Part shown: positions 45,986 through 54,935 of the stretch, one piece after another
Numbering within the stretch: position 1 is the stretch's first letter
Layout: every line of letters starts with the position of its first letter
Source: Bacteroidetes bacterium HGW-Bacteroidetes-16
GTDB taxonomy: Bacteria > Bacteroidota > Bacteroidia > Bacteroidales > F082
NCBI GenBank assembly: GCA_002840975.1
Contig: PHDN01000008.1
Location: 89,486-153,485 of the forward strand
Direction of reading: 5' to 3'
DNA length: 64,000 bases
Made by a program: the position numbers and the translations under genes
The notes under the pieces: model-generated
What the model was told of the DNA's origin: nothing
The model's database searches: none
What the model saw: the letters and a program-made list of their open reading frames with translations, nothing else

Positions 45986-47683
45986 TTAAAGGCTGGCAAT
46001 CCTTTTATCCACCGTCTGAATAATGTCATCACGCATTTCTTTCGCTTTTCGCGCGATTTCAGCAGCCTTTGCTAAGAGTTCATCCGAAAAAACCTTGTCT
46101 TCAATTCCTGAGGCATTGATTTTTACATTGAGCCAGGCACCTTCCACAGCAGTAAGGGCGCATAAGGCCCCAACACCGGCATCAGAAACCGAATTGGGAT
46201 TGCCTGTTTCAGCCATGGCTTTCATCACTTCAAAAGAGTTAAAGGCGGTTTGCATGACTTTAAACGGAATTTCCATTGCGTATTTGGAGGCGTTTTCGAT
46301 GGTCTCTTTTCGGATTTGCTTTTCCTGATCGGTTTTTTTTGGCAATCCAAAGGCCTCCATAATTTTGTTGAAAGCATTGGTGTCTTCATCCACCAGCCGC
46401 AACAATTCATATTTGTAGTGTTGCCCTTTTACGGCCCAATCCGAAAACTCTTCCCAGCGGTCGTCCCATCCTCGTTTATGGGCGCTCAGGTTGGCTACCA
46501 TAGTTCCCAAAGAAGCTCCCAAAACACCTGCGTAGGCAGCGATGGATCCTCCACCAGGTGCTGGCGATTCTGAGGCGGTTTCGTTGGCGAAAGCCGTCAG
46601 CGTCATGTCCACCAGCTTATTGGTATGGTCTTCCAGTAAAAATTCAATGATGCGTTCTCGTGGGTTAAATGGCTTTAAATCATCCAGTCCCATGGATTTG
46701 ATGGCTATTTTAATCAGTTCCTCATTGTCGACACCTACCGAACGCTGTTGTTTCAACAGGAAGTATTTTCCTGCGTCCAGCATGGCCTGCAACGGGATGA
46801 GCCCGACCAGCTCGGAACCGGTTACCCGGATACCACGTTCGGCGGCTTTTTTGCACACTTCATCAAAGGCAATGTGCACAGGGGTGATGCTGATGTTGGT
46901 GAGGTTCATGCTGATTTGGGCCACTCCGTATTCTTCGATAAACCAACCGATGGCCTTAACCGATTTCAAGCTTCCCGGTATCATCACAGGGTTCCCTTTT
47001 TCATCTTTTACTATCTTTCCTGTAATGGGATTTCCTTCTCTCATGGTTCTGCCACGCTCACGAACGTCAAAAGCGATCGAGTTGGCCCGGCGGGTTGAAG
47101 TGGTGTTGAGGTTGACATTAAAGGCCACCAGAAAATCGCGGGCACTCACGGCTGTGGCACCGGTTCCGGCTACACGGCTGTTAAATTCATCAGGGCCAAA
47201 ATCTGGTTTCCAATTTGGATTTTTTAGTTTCTCGGGCAGACCTTCATATTCACCAGACCGGCAACTGGCCAGGTTTCTGCGAACTGTTTGAAAAGCAGCG
47301 TTTTCGTAACAATATACCGGGATGTTTAATTCCTCTCCGATGCGTTGCGCCAGTTTGCGGGCATAAACCACTGTTTCGTCCATGGTGATGTTGGCGATGG
47401 GAACCAAGGGGCAGACATCGGTGGCGCCGAATCGGGGATGTTCACCCTTGTGGTGTCGCATATCGATCACTTCAGCGGCTTTTTTAACGGCCCTGACAGC
47501 GGCTTCTATCACTTCGTCAGGTGTGCCAACGAAGGTGACTACGGTACGGTTGGTGGCCGCACCCGGATCCACATCAAGCAAGGTAACACCTTCTGATTTT
47601 TCAATTTCATCTGTAATCTGTTTGATCACCGCTATATCGCGGCCTTCGCTGAAATTTGGAACACATTCAATTAGCTGTTTCAT
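45986..47683 (-). CDS. ftcD: Glutamate formimidoyltransferase / formimidoyltetrahydrofolate cyclodeaminase
   Basis: 565-residue bifunctional enzyme of histidine breakdown. Residues 1 to about 330 are the formimidoyltransferase (IECVPNFSEGRD, HHKGEHPRFGATDVCPLVP). From about 350 the cyclodeaminase follows (ASESPAPGGGSIAAYAGVLGASLG). Together they move the formimino group from formimidoylglutamate to tetrahydrofolate and release ammonia. I take the ATG at 47683 (MKQLIECVPNF). No other hut gene is in the window, so it may be used for one-carbon supply. Confidence 0.94.
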   Translation of the reverse strand: MKQLIECVPNFSEGRDIAVIKQITDEIEKSEGVTLLDVDPGAATNRTVVTFVGTPDEVIEAAVRAVKKAAEVIDMRHHKGEHPRFGATDVCPLVPIANITMDETVVYARKLAQRIGEELNIPVYCYENAAFQTVRRNLASCRSGEYEGLPEKLKNPNWKPDFGPDEFNSRVAGTGATAVSARDFLVAFNVNLNTTSTRRANSIAFDVRERGRTMREGNPITGKIVKDEKGNPVMIPGSLKSVKAIGWFIEEYGVAQISMNLTNISITPVHIAFDEVCKKAAERGIRVTGSELVGLIPLQAMLDAGKYFLLKQQRSVGVDNEELIKIAIKSMGLDDLKPFNPRERIIEFLLEDHTNKLVDMTLTAFANETASESPAPGGGSIAAYAGVLGASLGTMVANLSAHKRGWDDRWEEFSDWAVKGQHYKYELLRLVDEDTNAFNKIMEAFGLPKKTDQEKQIRKETIENASKYAMEIPFKVMQTAFNSFEVMKAMAETGNPNSVSDAGVGALCALTAVEGAWLNVKINASGIEDKVFSDELLAKAAEIARKAKEMRDDIIQTVDKRIASL

Positions 47684-47710
47684 ACCCTGAGGTTTATTTA
47701 TTTGAGGCTG

Positions 47711-47718
47711 CAAAATTA
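47711..47718 (-). promoter_or_regulatory. Putative -7 box of ftcD
   Basis: Minus-strand TAATTTTG matches TAnnTTTG, 28 bases before the chosen ftcD start, and supports that start over the one 17 codons upstream. Confidence 0.4.
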
Positions 47719-47795
47719 GGAAAAAGCCGCACAATGCCCTGTTTTATTTGGATGAAACGGTAAAAGATTGTTGAAGGAGTACCCATTTTTAGTGG

Positions 47796-47803
47796 TACTT
47801 TTG
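47796..47803 (+). promoter_or_regulatory. Putative -7 box of the amylase lipoprotein gene
   Basis: TACTTTTG matches TAnnTTTG, 22 bases before the ATG. A TTG at 47771-47773 gives a 22-base spacer, acceptable for the group. The leader would be very short. Confidence 0.45.
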
Positions 47804-47825
47804 CCTAACATTTTTATAAAACCCC

Positions 47826-49181
47826 ATGAAAACAGTTTCAACTATTGCTGTCACTCTCCTTTTTACAATCCTCTTTTCCTGCACTAAAAAGGACAACCCG
47901 CCAAAGGTTGACCCCGACCCGCTTCCACCGGTAGCATTTACAATCCCGCAAACAAGGGATATTGTAATGTATGAAATCAACCTGAGGGCTTATAGCAATT
48001 CTGGTGATATTCATGGTGTTACCATGGGATTGGACAAGATAAAATCCTTAGGTGTGAACGTGATTTGGCTGATGCCTATTTATCCCATCGGCGAACTTCA
48101 TTCGGTTAATTCGCCTTATTCGGTAAAAAATTACACAGAGGTGAACCCTGAATTTGGAACATTAAGAGATTTACAAACTCTGGTGAGTGAAGCGCATAGC
48201 AAAGGAATATCCGTGATACTCGATTGGGTGGCTAACCACACTGCATGGGACAATTCATGGATAGATCATCCGGATTGGTATACCCGGGATGCGAATGGGA
48301 ACATCATGATACCACCCGGAACCAACTGGCAGGATGTAGCCGACCTGAATTATGACAATCAGGAAATGCGACTGAAAATGATTGAGGCCATGAAATTTTG
48401 GGTTGATACTGCCGATATCGATGGCTTTCGGTGTGATGCCGCCGACATGGTTCCCTACGATTTCTGGCAACAAGCCAATGAGGCATTGGTCGGTTTTACA
48501 ACCAAAGACTTGATTATGTTGGCCGAAGGGAACCGGAATGATCATTTTAGCGCAGGCTTCGATCTGAACTTTTCGTGGGATTTTTATAACCAGATTAAAA
48601 AGGTTTTTAATGGAACAGCAACCCCGGCTTCATTATACACAGTTAACACTTCAGAAACTAACAATGTGCCGGTGGGTAAAGAGAAGCTCAGGTTTACTAC
48701 CAACCACGATGAATCGGCATGGGATGCAACGCCCATGGTATTGTTTCATGGTAAAAGCGGGGCTTTGGCGGCATCAGCAATTGCCATTTTTATGGGAGGA
48801 GTACCATTAATTTACGATGGGCAGGAAGTGGGAGTGGAGGAGAAAATTCCTTTTTTCACCAACTCACCTATCAACTGGACCTTAAACCCGGATATGCAGG
48901 ATATTTATGTTAAGATGCTGCAGTTTTATTCATCTTCGGAGATAGTAAAAATGGGAGCGATGACTACTTATGATAACGCTTCTGTTGTTACTTTCTTACA
49001 TAGATTGAAAATTGATGAAGTGTTGGTCATCGTTAATACAAAAAATGCACCAATCAGTTATTCCATCCCCAATGACCTGTTGAATACCAATTGGACAGAT
49101 GCTTTGACCGACGATGCTGTAACTCTTGGCAATCAACTGGAGTTACAGCCTTTTGAATATAGAATACTGAAAAGTAATTGA
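47826..49181 (+). CDS. GH13 alpha-amylase-like lipoprotein
   Basis: 451 residues. Lipobox LFSC gives Cys19, so it is lipid-anchored in the envelope, perhaps on the surface. The GH13 barrel carries DWVANHT, nucleophile Asp204 (GFRCDAADM), acid/base Glu234 (LAEGN) and Asp295 (TTNHDES). It should cut alpha-1,4-glucan outside the cytoplasm and so complements the cytoplasmic glycogen genes at the left edge. It is transcribed alone. No SusC/SusD pair is nearby. Confidence 0.92.
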   Translation: MKTVSTIAVTLLFTILFSCTKKDNPPKVDPDPLPPVAFTIPQTRDIVMYEINLRAYSNSGDIHGVTMGLDKIKSLGVNVIWLMPIYPIGELHSVNSPYSVKNYTEVNPEFGTLRDLQTLVSEAHSKGISVILDWVANHTAWDNSWIDHPDWYTRDANGNIMIPPGTNWQDVADLNYDNQEMRLKMIEAMKFWVDTADIDGFRCDAADMVPYDFWQQANEALVGFTTKDLIMLAEGNRNDHFSAGFDLNFSWDFYNQIKKVFNGTATPASLYTVNTSETNNVPVGKEKLRFTTNHDESAWDATPMVLFHGKSGALAASAIAIFMGGVPLIYDGQEVGVEEKIPFFTNSPINWTLNPDMQDIYVKMLQFYSSSEIVKMGAMTTYDNASVVTFLHRLKIDEVLVIVNTKNAPISYSIPNDLLNTNWTDALTDDAVTLGNQLELQPFEYRILKSN

Positions 49182-49236
49182 AGTTAATTAGTTTCTTCGT
49201 GATAAGCTATCTTTAGCAAATACAAGATTCTGTTTT

Positions 49237-49770
49237 TTAGGCGACCCGACTTTTTCTGAAAACCGGATAAATCATATTGTCTTTAATAATCAAAATAAAG
49301 GTAATAATATTGAAACTATCAGATAGCATCATAAAGATATATTGATGAACCATTGAGCTGTAATAACCTGTGAGCAGGATTAGAAAAATGATCTGGACAA
49401 TAGCAAATATGCCAACATTTAATCCCAGCGATTGAATAGCGGATTTTCTTTTTATTACAAAGAAGAGAAATATTTGCCATGACAATAAAGTGCCCAATGG
49501 TTGCGCCAGACTTCCGGGTTCATGCACAAAATCACCTTTACACCCGTCTATCTCAATAAATATCCGGAATTGGTCTTGTTTATCCTTGTTGTCATTTTTT
49601 TCATATTCAATGTAAGTATTTTTTTTTGTGGCATCAAGGACGAGGTTTGTAGTGGCAACCAGTCCTTTTGTATACCCTCTTTCAAGACCAGACTTCCATC
49701 CCGAATAAAAAAGCACAGAAATCAGAAACAGTAGAATAATTTTATTTCTTGTCGAAGAAAGTATTGTCAT
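49237..49770 (-). CDS. Membrane protein partnered with the exosortase
   Basis: 177 residues. An N-terminal membrane anchor (IILLFLISVLFYSG) is followed by a periplasmic stretch of about 65 residues and then three hydrophobic segments near 90-110, 115-135 and 140-160. No family recognised. It starts 38 bp after the exosortase gene on the same strand, so it may assist substrate presentation or cleavage. The same arrangement of an exosortase plus a small membrane partner is known in XrtF-type systems, but I cannot confirm homology. Confidence 0.65.
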   Translation of the reverse strand: MTILSSTRNKIILLFLISVLFYSGWKSGLERGYTKGLVATTNLVLDATKKNTYIEYEKNDNKDKQDQFRIFIEIDGCKGDFVHEPGSLAQPLGTLLSWQIFLFFVIKRKSAIQSLGLNVGIFAIVQIIFLILLTGYYSSMVHQYIFMMLSDSFNIITFILIIKDNMIYPVFRKSRVA

Positions 49771-49808
49771 TTGTTAGCCGTTAAATGATCAGCATATTTT
49801 TTTGATTT

Positions 49809-50354
49809 TTAATCTTTTTCTCCTAAAGTGACGTGATATCTCCAAACCCATATCAGGAAAACGATGAATCCAAACATGAAATCCCAAATAAAATCATGTA
49901 TATAATAGAGCAATTGGGGCGAATGCTTTCCTACAAAACCCATGATGATCGTCCGTAGATTGTTAAAAATAAACAGAACGCCAATAAATAGGATCAGTGT
50001 GATGATTCGTTGTTTCCATTTAATTGGCGAAAGCAAACTTAAATAAATGATAAAGATGTAAAAATTGTAGGCTGTACATTCCATGACAATTTTCATGGGA
50101 TAACCAAATACAGTAATATAAGGGAAACCCGGGCTTTCCATAGGAATGGACAACATCTTACCAAAAACCAATGTCGAGTGGAGTGTAAATTTTATAAAAA
50201 AAAGGGCTGCTTCATTTTTAATGGCCGGCAGGTGCAAAACAAATAAAGTAACAATCCAAAGCAACACGGCAATCATCAGCGGCTTAAACTGGACCATGAA
50301 CTTATTAAAAACTTCAGTTTTACCCAACTTTTTATGCTGCCTGGTTTTTTTCAA
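49809..50354 (-). CDS. Exosortase/archaeosortase-family transpeptidase
   Basis: 181-residue integral membrane protein. The catalytic triad of the family is visible: Cys93 in VMECTAYNFYI, Arg134 in FNNLRTIIMG and His153 in YIHDFIWD, each at a membrane helix end. It cleaves C-terminal sorting signals and attaches substrates to an unknown anchor. It is shorter than the 260-300 residue exosortases of Proteobacteria, as are the Bacteroidota members. A protein with a fitting C-terminal signal is encoded 45 bp upstream. Confidence 0.88.
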   Translation of the reverse strand: MKKTRQHKKLGKTEVFNKFMVQFKPLMIAVLLWIVTLFVLHLPAIKNEAALFFIKFTLHSTLVFGKMLSIPMESPGFPYITVFGYPMKIVMECTAYNFYIFIIYLSLLSPIKWKQRIITLILFIGVLFIFNNLRTIIMGFVGKHSPQLLYYIHDFIWDFMFGFIVFLIWVWRYHVTLGEKD

Positions 50355-50399
50355 TTCTCTTCGAAGTAGATTTTCATTGCCTAAATTTTGATAAAAACA

Positions 50400-51296
50400 C
50401 TATGCAATCATTTTCCTAAAACGTACAACCAAAAATGCGGCAACCAGGAAAATGACAACATAGATTGCCCGGTTGGTATAAGGAATGGAAGGTGGCGGGC
50501 CACAATCTTCCGAGAAAGATGCTGTTGGATCAATACCAGTCCAATGGGCAGTAGACCAGGCAGCATCATCTACCTGAATACAAGTTAGATTTGGGTTGTT
50601 GGTTGCATCAAACCATATAAAATTCACATTGTTCCCATTTTTAACATCCAAACTGGTGAGCTGATTGTCGTTACAACTTAACTGCCATAAGGCAATATTT
50701 GTTGACACATCCAAACCTGTGAGTTTATTTGAGTGACAATATAAATGTTTTAAGGCAATATTATTTGAGACATTCAAACTGGTGAGTTGATTTGATTGAC
50801 AATATAAATATTCTAAGGCAATATTATTTGAGACATTCAAACTGGTGAGTTGATTTGATTCACAAGTGATTTGATCTAAACCAATATTATTAGAGCAATC
50901 CAAACCTGTGAGTTGATTTAATCGACAATCTATATATCTTAAGGCAATATTATTTGAGACATCCAAACTTGTGAGTTGATTCTGACCAATACTTAAATGT
51001 TCTAAAGCAATATTATTTGAGATATTTAAACTTGTGAGTTGATTAGAAGAACATGTTAGATATAAGAGTGCAACAAAATCCTCAATCCCGGTCAAATTGC
51101 TAATGTTTTTAGAATCGATGTTAAGAACTGTAACGCCGATAATATTTGCCGTCAGCACATAATCATCCAATACATCATCGTACCCAAGGTCGATCAAACC
51201 CTGTTCAAAGTTGTCGTCAGGTATATAAGTGTTTTGGGCAATGGTCAATAAGCTTATAAATATCGCCATAAGTGTGAGGAGATATTTTGGTTTCAT
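50400..51296 (-). CDS. Exported leucine-rich-repeat protein, probable exosortase substrate
   Basis: 298 residues from the ATG at 51296, with signal peptide MKPKYLLTLMAIFISLLTIAQ. Seven tandem 21-residue repeats of the type LxxLxCxxNQLTSLNVSNNIA follow. The C-terminus has a Pro-rich spacer (GPPPSIPYTN), one membrane helix (AIYVVIFLVAAFLVV) and a basic end (RFRKMIA), the tripartite layout of exosortase sorting signals. It is first in the three-gene unit with the exosortase. I see no other protein in the window with this ending. Its ligand is unknown; the repeats suggest a surface binding protein. Confidence 0.82.
   Translation of the reverse strand: MKPKYLLTLMAIFISLLTIAQNTYIPDDNFEQGLIDLGYDDVLDDYVLTANIIGVTVLNIDSKNISNLTGIEDFVALLYLTCSSNQLTSLNISNNIALEHLSIGQNQLTSLDVSNNIALRYIDCRLNQLTGLDCSNNIGLDQITCESNQLTSLNVSNNIALEYLYCQSNQLTSLNVSNNIALKHLYCHSNKLTGLDVSTNIALWQLSCNDNQLTSLDVKNGNNVNFIWFDATNNPNLTCIQVDDAAWSTAHWTGIDPTASFSEDCGPPPSIPYTNRAIYVVIFLVAAFLVVRFRKMIA
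50628..51068 (-). repeat. Seven tandem 63-bp repeats encoding LRR units
   Basis: Seven copies in phase within the LRR gene. Two neighbouring units (around 50750-50870) are almost identical at DNA level, which suggests recent gain of a copy and possible copy-number change by recombination. Confidence 0.8.
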
Positions 51297-51470
51297 AACA
51301 AAGTATTTTTTAATTTCTAATTTTTGGTCAAAAAAAATTATACGATAAATGTACAACATTTAACTCCTTGAAGTCAAGAGCTTCCAGAGAAAAATATCCT
51401 GTATAGATTTACTTTGTATAATGTAAAATGATATTTTTGCATTCCACTGATTATTAAGAATTAATTTCCT

Positions 51471-52914
51471 ATGAAGAACTTGATCTCTGGTTTTCTCATC
51501 ATACTTTTCTTTCCAGTGATTGGGCAGGACGTTTGTGCTCCTCCCACATCTGTGATGCCTATCCCCACACAACGACAGCTTAGTTGGATGTCAATGTAAA
51601 TGAATGCATTTATTCATTTTGGTATCAAAACCTTTACTGATAAGGAATGGGACTCTGGTGATGAACCAGAACGGGTGTTTAATCCGGATGAGGCCAACCC
51701 TGGTCAATGGGTGAGTGTGTTGAAAGCTGCCGATTTAAGGAAGTGATCCTGACTTGCAAACACCATGACAGATTTTGTCTCTGGCCATCAGCTTATACAG
51801 AACATTCGATTAAAAACAGCCCATATAAAAACGGCAAGGGAGATATGGTAAACGAAGTTTCCATGGCTTGCAAAAAGGAAGGGGTCAGGTTCGGTATCTA
51901 CCTCTCGCCATGGGACCGCAATAGCGCGGTGTATGCAAAGCCTGAATATATCAGCTATTACCGCGATCAGTTGTCTGAATTAATCACCAACTATGGGCCT
52001 GTTTCAGAATTGTGGTTTGATGGTGCCAATGGAGGCATTGGCTATTATGGAGGAGCCAATGAAAGATGCGAGATATCTCAGGATTATTATGATTGGGCCA
52101 ATACTGTAAATCTGGCCCGTTCGCTTCAGGATGACGAGTTAGTTGTTTTTAGCGATGCTGGACCTGATATTCGCTGGGTTGGAAACGAGCAGGGATGGGC
52201 AGGAGAAACCAACTGCTATCCAATGGATCCTGATTCTTGTCTGATCAGGCGGCCCGGATATAAAAAGATCATTGGTGCCGGAATGGAGCTCGGTTCAGAC
52301 TGGATTCCCTCCAAAGTGGATGTTTCTATTCGCCCGATTGGCTCTATCATGAGTCAGAAGATTCCCTGGTGAAATCCTCGGAGGAACTCTTTGAGATTTA
52401 TCTTCAATCGGTTGGACGGGGGGCAGTCCTGCTGTTAAATGTTCCCCCAGATCGCAGGGGACATATCAATGAACATGATATTTTGGCGTTGCAGGGATTT
52501 AAACAAATACTTAATGATGAATTTAGTACTAACATGATGGATGGGGCTAAGGTAAGAGTGAGTTCGGTTCGCGGAGATTCAAAAACGTTTGATGCCAATC
52601 AATTGATTGATAATATAGATGATACCTACTGGGCTACCGATGACAGCATTACTTCCGGGACCATTGAGATTGGTTTAAAAAATGAGCACACAATAAACTA
52701 TATTGTACTTCATGAATACCTTCATCTCGGTCAGCGGGTAAAAGCTTTTAATATCGAAGTTGAAAAAAACGATCGATGGATTCGGGTTGCAGATGCAACC
52801 ACCATGGGTGTTAAGAGAATCATCAGAATTGATAAAGTTGTGACTGGTAAAATCCGGGTAAATATCACCGATGCAAAAGCCTGTTTAACAGTATCAGGAT
52901 TGGAAATTTATTGA
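51471..52914 (+). pseudogene. Alpha-L-fucosidase (GH29) with F5/8-type C domain, disrupted
   Basis: Three pieces in different frames make up one enzyme. Piece one (51471) has a signal peptide MKNLISGFLIILFFPVIGQ, then RQLSWMSM followed by an in-frame TAA near 51597 where relatives have Gln or Glu, and continues MNAFIHFGIKTFTDKEW. A frameshift near 51731 moves into KEVILTCKHHD, then LWPSAYTEHS, the catalytic region ELWFDGANG and GPDIRWVGNEQG. A one-base loss near 52335 shifts again into SSEELFEIYLQSVGRGAVLLLNVPPDRRG and the C-terminal galactose-binding-like domain to 52914. With one stop and two shifts no active enzyme is expected, unless the sequence has errors. Confidence 0.88.
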
Positions 52915-52919
52915 CAAAA

Positions 52920-52948
52920 GTGAAAAAAGAGATGAACTCGTTTTTCAC
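52920..52948 (+). terminator. Hairpin after the fucosidase pseudogene
   Basis: GTGAAAAA and TTTTTCAC with inner GAG/CTC pair around a short loop, directly after the stop codon. Followed by a T-containing but not continuous tract. A likely leftover terminator of the fucosidase gene. Confidence 0.5.
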
Positions 52949-52972
52949 AATTTAACTCTTTTAAAACTTAGA

Positions 52973-53039
52973 GCAAATCACTCTTTCTTTGAATCGCCCT
53001 TTAGAATTGGGGTATAAATTCAGGGAAAGTGTGATTTGC
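52973..53039. repeat. 15-bp inverted repeat of unknown role
   Basis: GCAAATCACTCTTTC at 52973-52987 faces GAAAGTGTGATTTGC at 53025-53039 (14 of 15 pairs) around 37 bases that hold a weaker inner pair. No gene overlaps. Could be a tiny mobile-element remnant or an RNA hairpin. Confidence 0.4.
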
Positions 53040-53088
53040 GGAAATAATGAACGTTCTGCTAAAGATTTGCAAAAAACCTATAAATCAA

Positions 53089-53124
53089 AAGACTTTTTCC
53101 AAAGTTACCTTTAGAAAAAGCCTT
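53089..53124 (-). terminator. Terminator of the small membrane-protein gene
   Basis: AAGACTTTTTC at 53089-53099 pairs with GAAAAAGCCTT at 53114-53124 (one mismatch). On the minus strand TTTTGATTT follows. It begins 23 bases after the stop codon of the gene at 53147-53503. Confidence 0.55.
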
Positions 53125-53146
53125 GTTTCAAATAAATCTATTACAA

Positions 53147-53503
53147 TTACATTTTTGCCTTAAACAAAACGGAAGTAATTAACTCAATCAGGAAACCATA
53201 AATAATACCCATTACAACGGTTGAAATGGCGATCATGGTGGGTGCCATTTCAGGATTCTCTGGTCCCATCATGGCTCCAAAGGCTGCCGGGATGCTAAAG
53301 ATAAATCCCATCACAACGCCGTGAATGGCCCAGTTCTTCATGGGAAACCGGCTGATGCCAATACCAAAACCCATGAGTGTTCTTCCTGTAATGATGGCCA
53401 TTCCAAGCCACAGGGCAACTCCGTTACCGCTACTGCAGGCGAAGCCACAGCACACGAGCCCAAATAACAATCCGCTTAAGGTAGCAATAATCAATCGTTT
53501 CAT
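53147..53503 (-). CDS. Small membrane protein of unknown function
   Basis: 118 residues, very hydrophobic and glycine-rich, with about four membrane segments (LIIATLSGLLFGLVCCG, VALWLGMAIITGRTLMG, IHGVVMGFIFSIPAAFG, STVVMGIIYGFLIELIT). The first segment contains CCGFAC. No family recognised. It is a single gene with its own terminator; its neighbours on both sides are unrelated and divergent or convergent. Confidence 0.65.
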   Translation of the reverse strand: MKRLIIATLSGLLFGLVCCGFACSSGNGVALWLGMAIITGRTLMGFGIGISRFPMKNWAIHGVVMGFIFSIPAAFGAMMGPENPEMAPTMIAISTVVMGIIYGFLIELITSVLFKAKM

Positions 53504-53688
53504 ATTGAAAGTTTTAAGTTAATGATATGGTAAAATTAAAAAAATAAGCAATGAACTGACAGAAACGTGAATGTTAAATTTTGCTTCGGCAGAAGAAGGT
53601 GAATTTGTTATGTATTTGATTTTGAGATATGACAAGGTCTAATATTTTTCAAATCTCTGGAGGAAAGTATAAAGTTATCAAAATTATT

Positions 53689-53696
53689 TAATTTTG
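53689..53696 (+). promoter_or_regulatory. Putative -7 box of the KAS III-like gene
   Basis: TAATTTTG matches TAnnTTTG, 33 bases before the ATG at 53730. It overlaps the TTG of a longer reading frame and so favours the ATG. No -33 box seen. Confidence 0.45.
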
Positions 53697-53729
53697 TCAC
53701 TGTGTTTTACAATATCTAATCTTGAAAAA

Positions 53730-54809
53730 ATGAAGATTCCCAATATAAAGATTACCGGAACCGGGAGCTATGAACCAAAGAATATTGTTACAAATGAGGA
53801 TTTTGCTAAAAACAAATTTTTTGAATTTGGAGGAAAGCCTTTTGATATTCCACACGAAGAGATTGCTGAAAAGTTCAGAGCCATCACGGGCATCAGGGAA
53901 CGCCGGTATGTCGACGACGACATGGTAGCCTCTGATATTGGTACCATATCAGCTAAACTGGCCATCGAAGATGCAGGTGTTGACCCCGAGACCCTTGACC
54001 AAATTATTGTCGCCCATAATTTTGGGGATGTCCGCAAGGGGACCATTCAGACGGATGTATTGCCCAGCCTGGCCTCGAGGATTAAAAATTCGCTTGGAAT
54101 TGAAAACACTTCCTGCGTAGCCTATGATATACTTTTTGGTTGCCCCGGATGGGTGCAGGGCATTATACAGGCCTATGCTTTTATCCAGGCCGGCATGGCA
54201 AAAAAATGCCTCGTGATAGCAGCTGAAACCTTATCCCGGGTGATAGATATGCACGACCGTGATTCCATGATCTATGCCGATGGTTCAGGAGCTTGCATTG
54301 TAGAAGCAGTTGAAGGCGATGAGAAGGAAGGGATCATCGGGATGGAATACGGCTCTTATACCAGGGATGAAGCTTTTTTTCTGTTCTTGGGAAAAAGTAA
54401 CATCGATGAATCCGATCCCAAGGTTCGGTATATGAAAATGCACGGTCGTAAGATCTATGAATTTTCGTTGAATCAGGTGCCAAAAGCCATGAAAGCATGT
54501 ATGGATAAATCAGGAACAGATATCCATGAAGTGAAAAAGATTTTTATTCACCAGGCAAATGAGAAGATGGATTTTGAGATTATTAAAAGACTCTATCGAT
54601 TATACAATATACGCGAGGTTCCTGCCGACATCATGCCGATGAGCATTCATTTGTTGGGAAACAGCTCGGTGGCTACCATTCCTACCCTGTTCGATCGTGT
54701 TCGTAAGGGAAATTGTGATCCGGTTCATCAATTAAACAAAGGCGATTTAATCCTGTTGGCTTCCGTAGGTGCCGGTATGAATGTGAATGCGATCGCCTAT
54801 CGCTACTAA
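53730..54809 (+). CDS. 3-oxoacyl-ACP synthase III-family protein (thiolase fold)
   Basis: 359 residues from the ATG at 53730. The catalytic triad of the KAS III fold is visible: Cys138 in AYDILFGCPGWV, His in IFIHQANEKM and Asn in LLGNSSVAT. FabH-like GIRERRY is also present. It has a longer N-terminal loop than FabH (FAKNKFFEFGGKPFDI) and lies outside any fatty acid cluster, so it may condense acyl groups for a special lipid or resemble the OleA/DarB-type condensing enzymes. The exact product is unknown. Confidence 0.85.
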   Translation: MKIPNIKITGTGSYEPKNIVTNEDFAKNKFFEFGGKPFDIPHEEIAEKFRAITGIRERRYVDDDMVASDIGTISAKLAIEDAGVDPETLDQIIVAHNFGDVRKGTIQTDVLPSLASRIKNSLGIENTSCVAYDILFGCPGWVQGIIQAYAFIQAGMAKKCLVIAAETLSRVIDMHDRDSMIYADGSGACIVEAVEGDEKEGIIGMEYGSYTRDEAFFLFLGKSNIDESDPKVRYMKMHGRKIYEFSLNQVPKAMKACMDKSGTDIHEVKKIFIHQANEKMDFEIIKRLYRLYNIREVPADIMPMSIHLLGNSSVATIPTLFDRVRKGNCDPVHQLNKGDLILLASVGAGMNVNAIAYRY

Positions 54810-54855
54810 TTGTTTGCCAATCCTGTTTTATTCTGTGATCATTAGCTGAAATCAC

Positions 54856-54863
54856 TATATTTG
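54856..54863 (+). promoter_or_regulatory. Putative -7 box of the GDPD-hydrolase-glpD operon
   Basis: TATATTTG matches TAnnTTTG, 73 bases before the first gene. No -33 box at the standard distance. Confidence 0.4.
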
Positions 54864-54935
54864 GGGTGCACTTTGGGTGACCTTATGGTTCCGGTTTTCG
54901 GATACGTGGCAACCTGAATGGATGCATGAAAATAC

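Noticed and set aside
46542..47291. Plus-strand open frame of 249 codons
   Set aside because: It is the shadow of ftcD on the other strand; Ser/Pro-rich composition is typical of an antisense frame.
50628..51068. Regular 63-bp repeats that could suggest a CRISPR array
   Set aside because: There are no unique spacers; the repeats are in frame and encode leucine-rich units.
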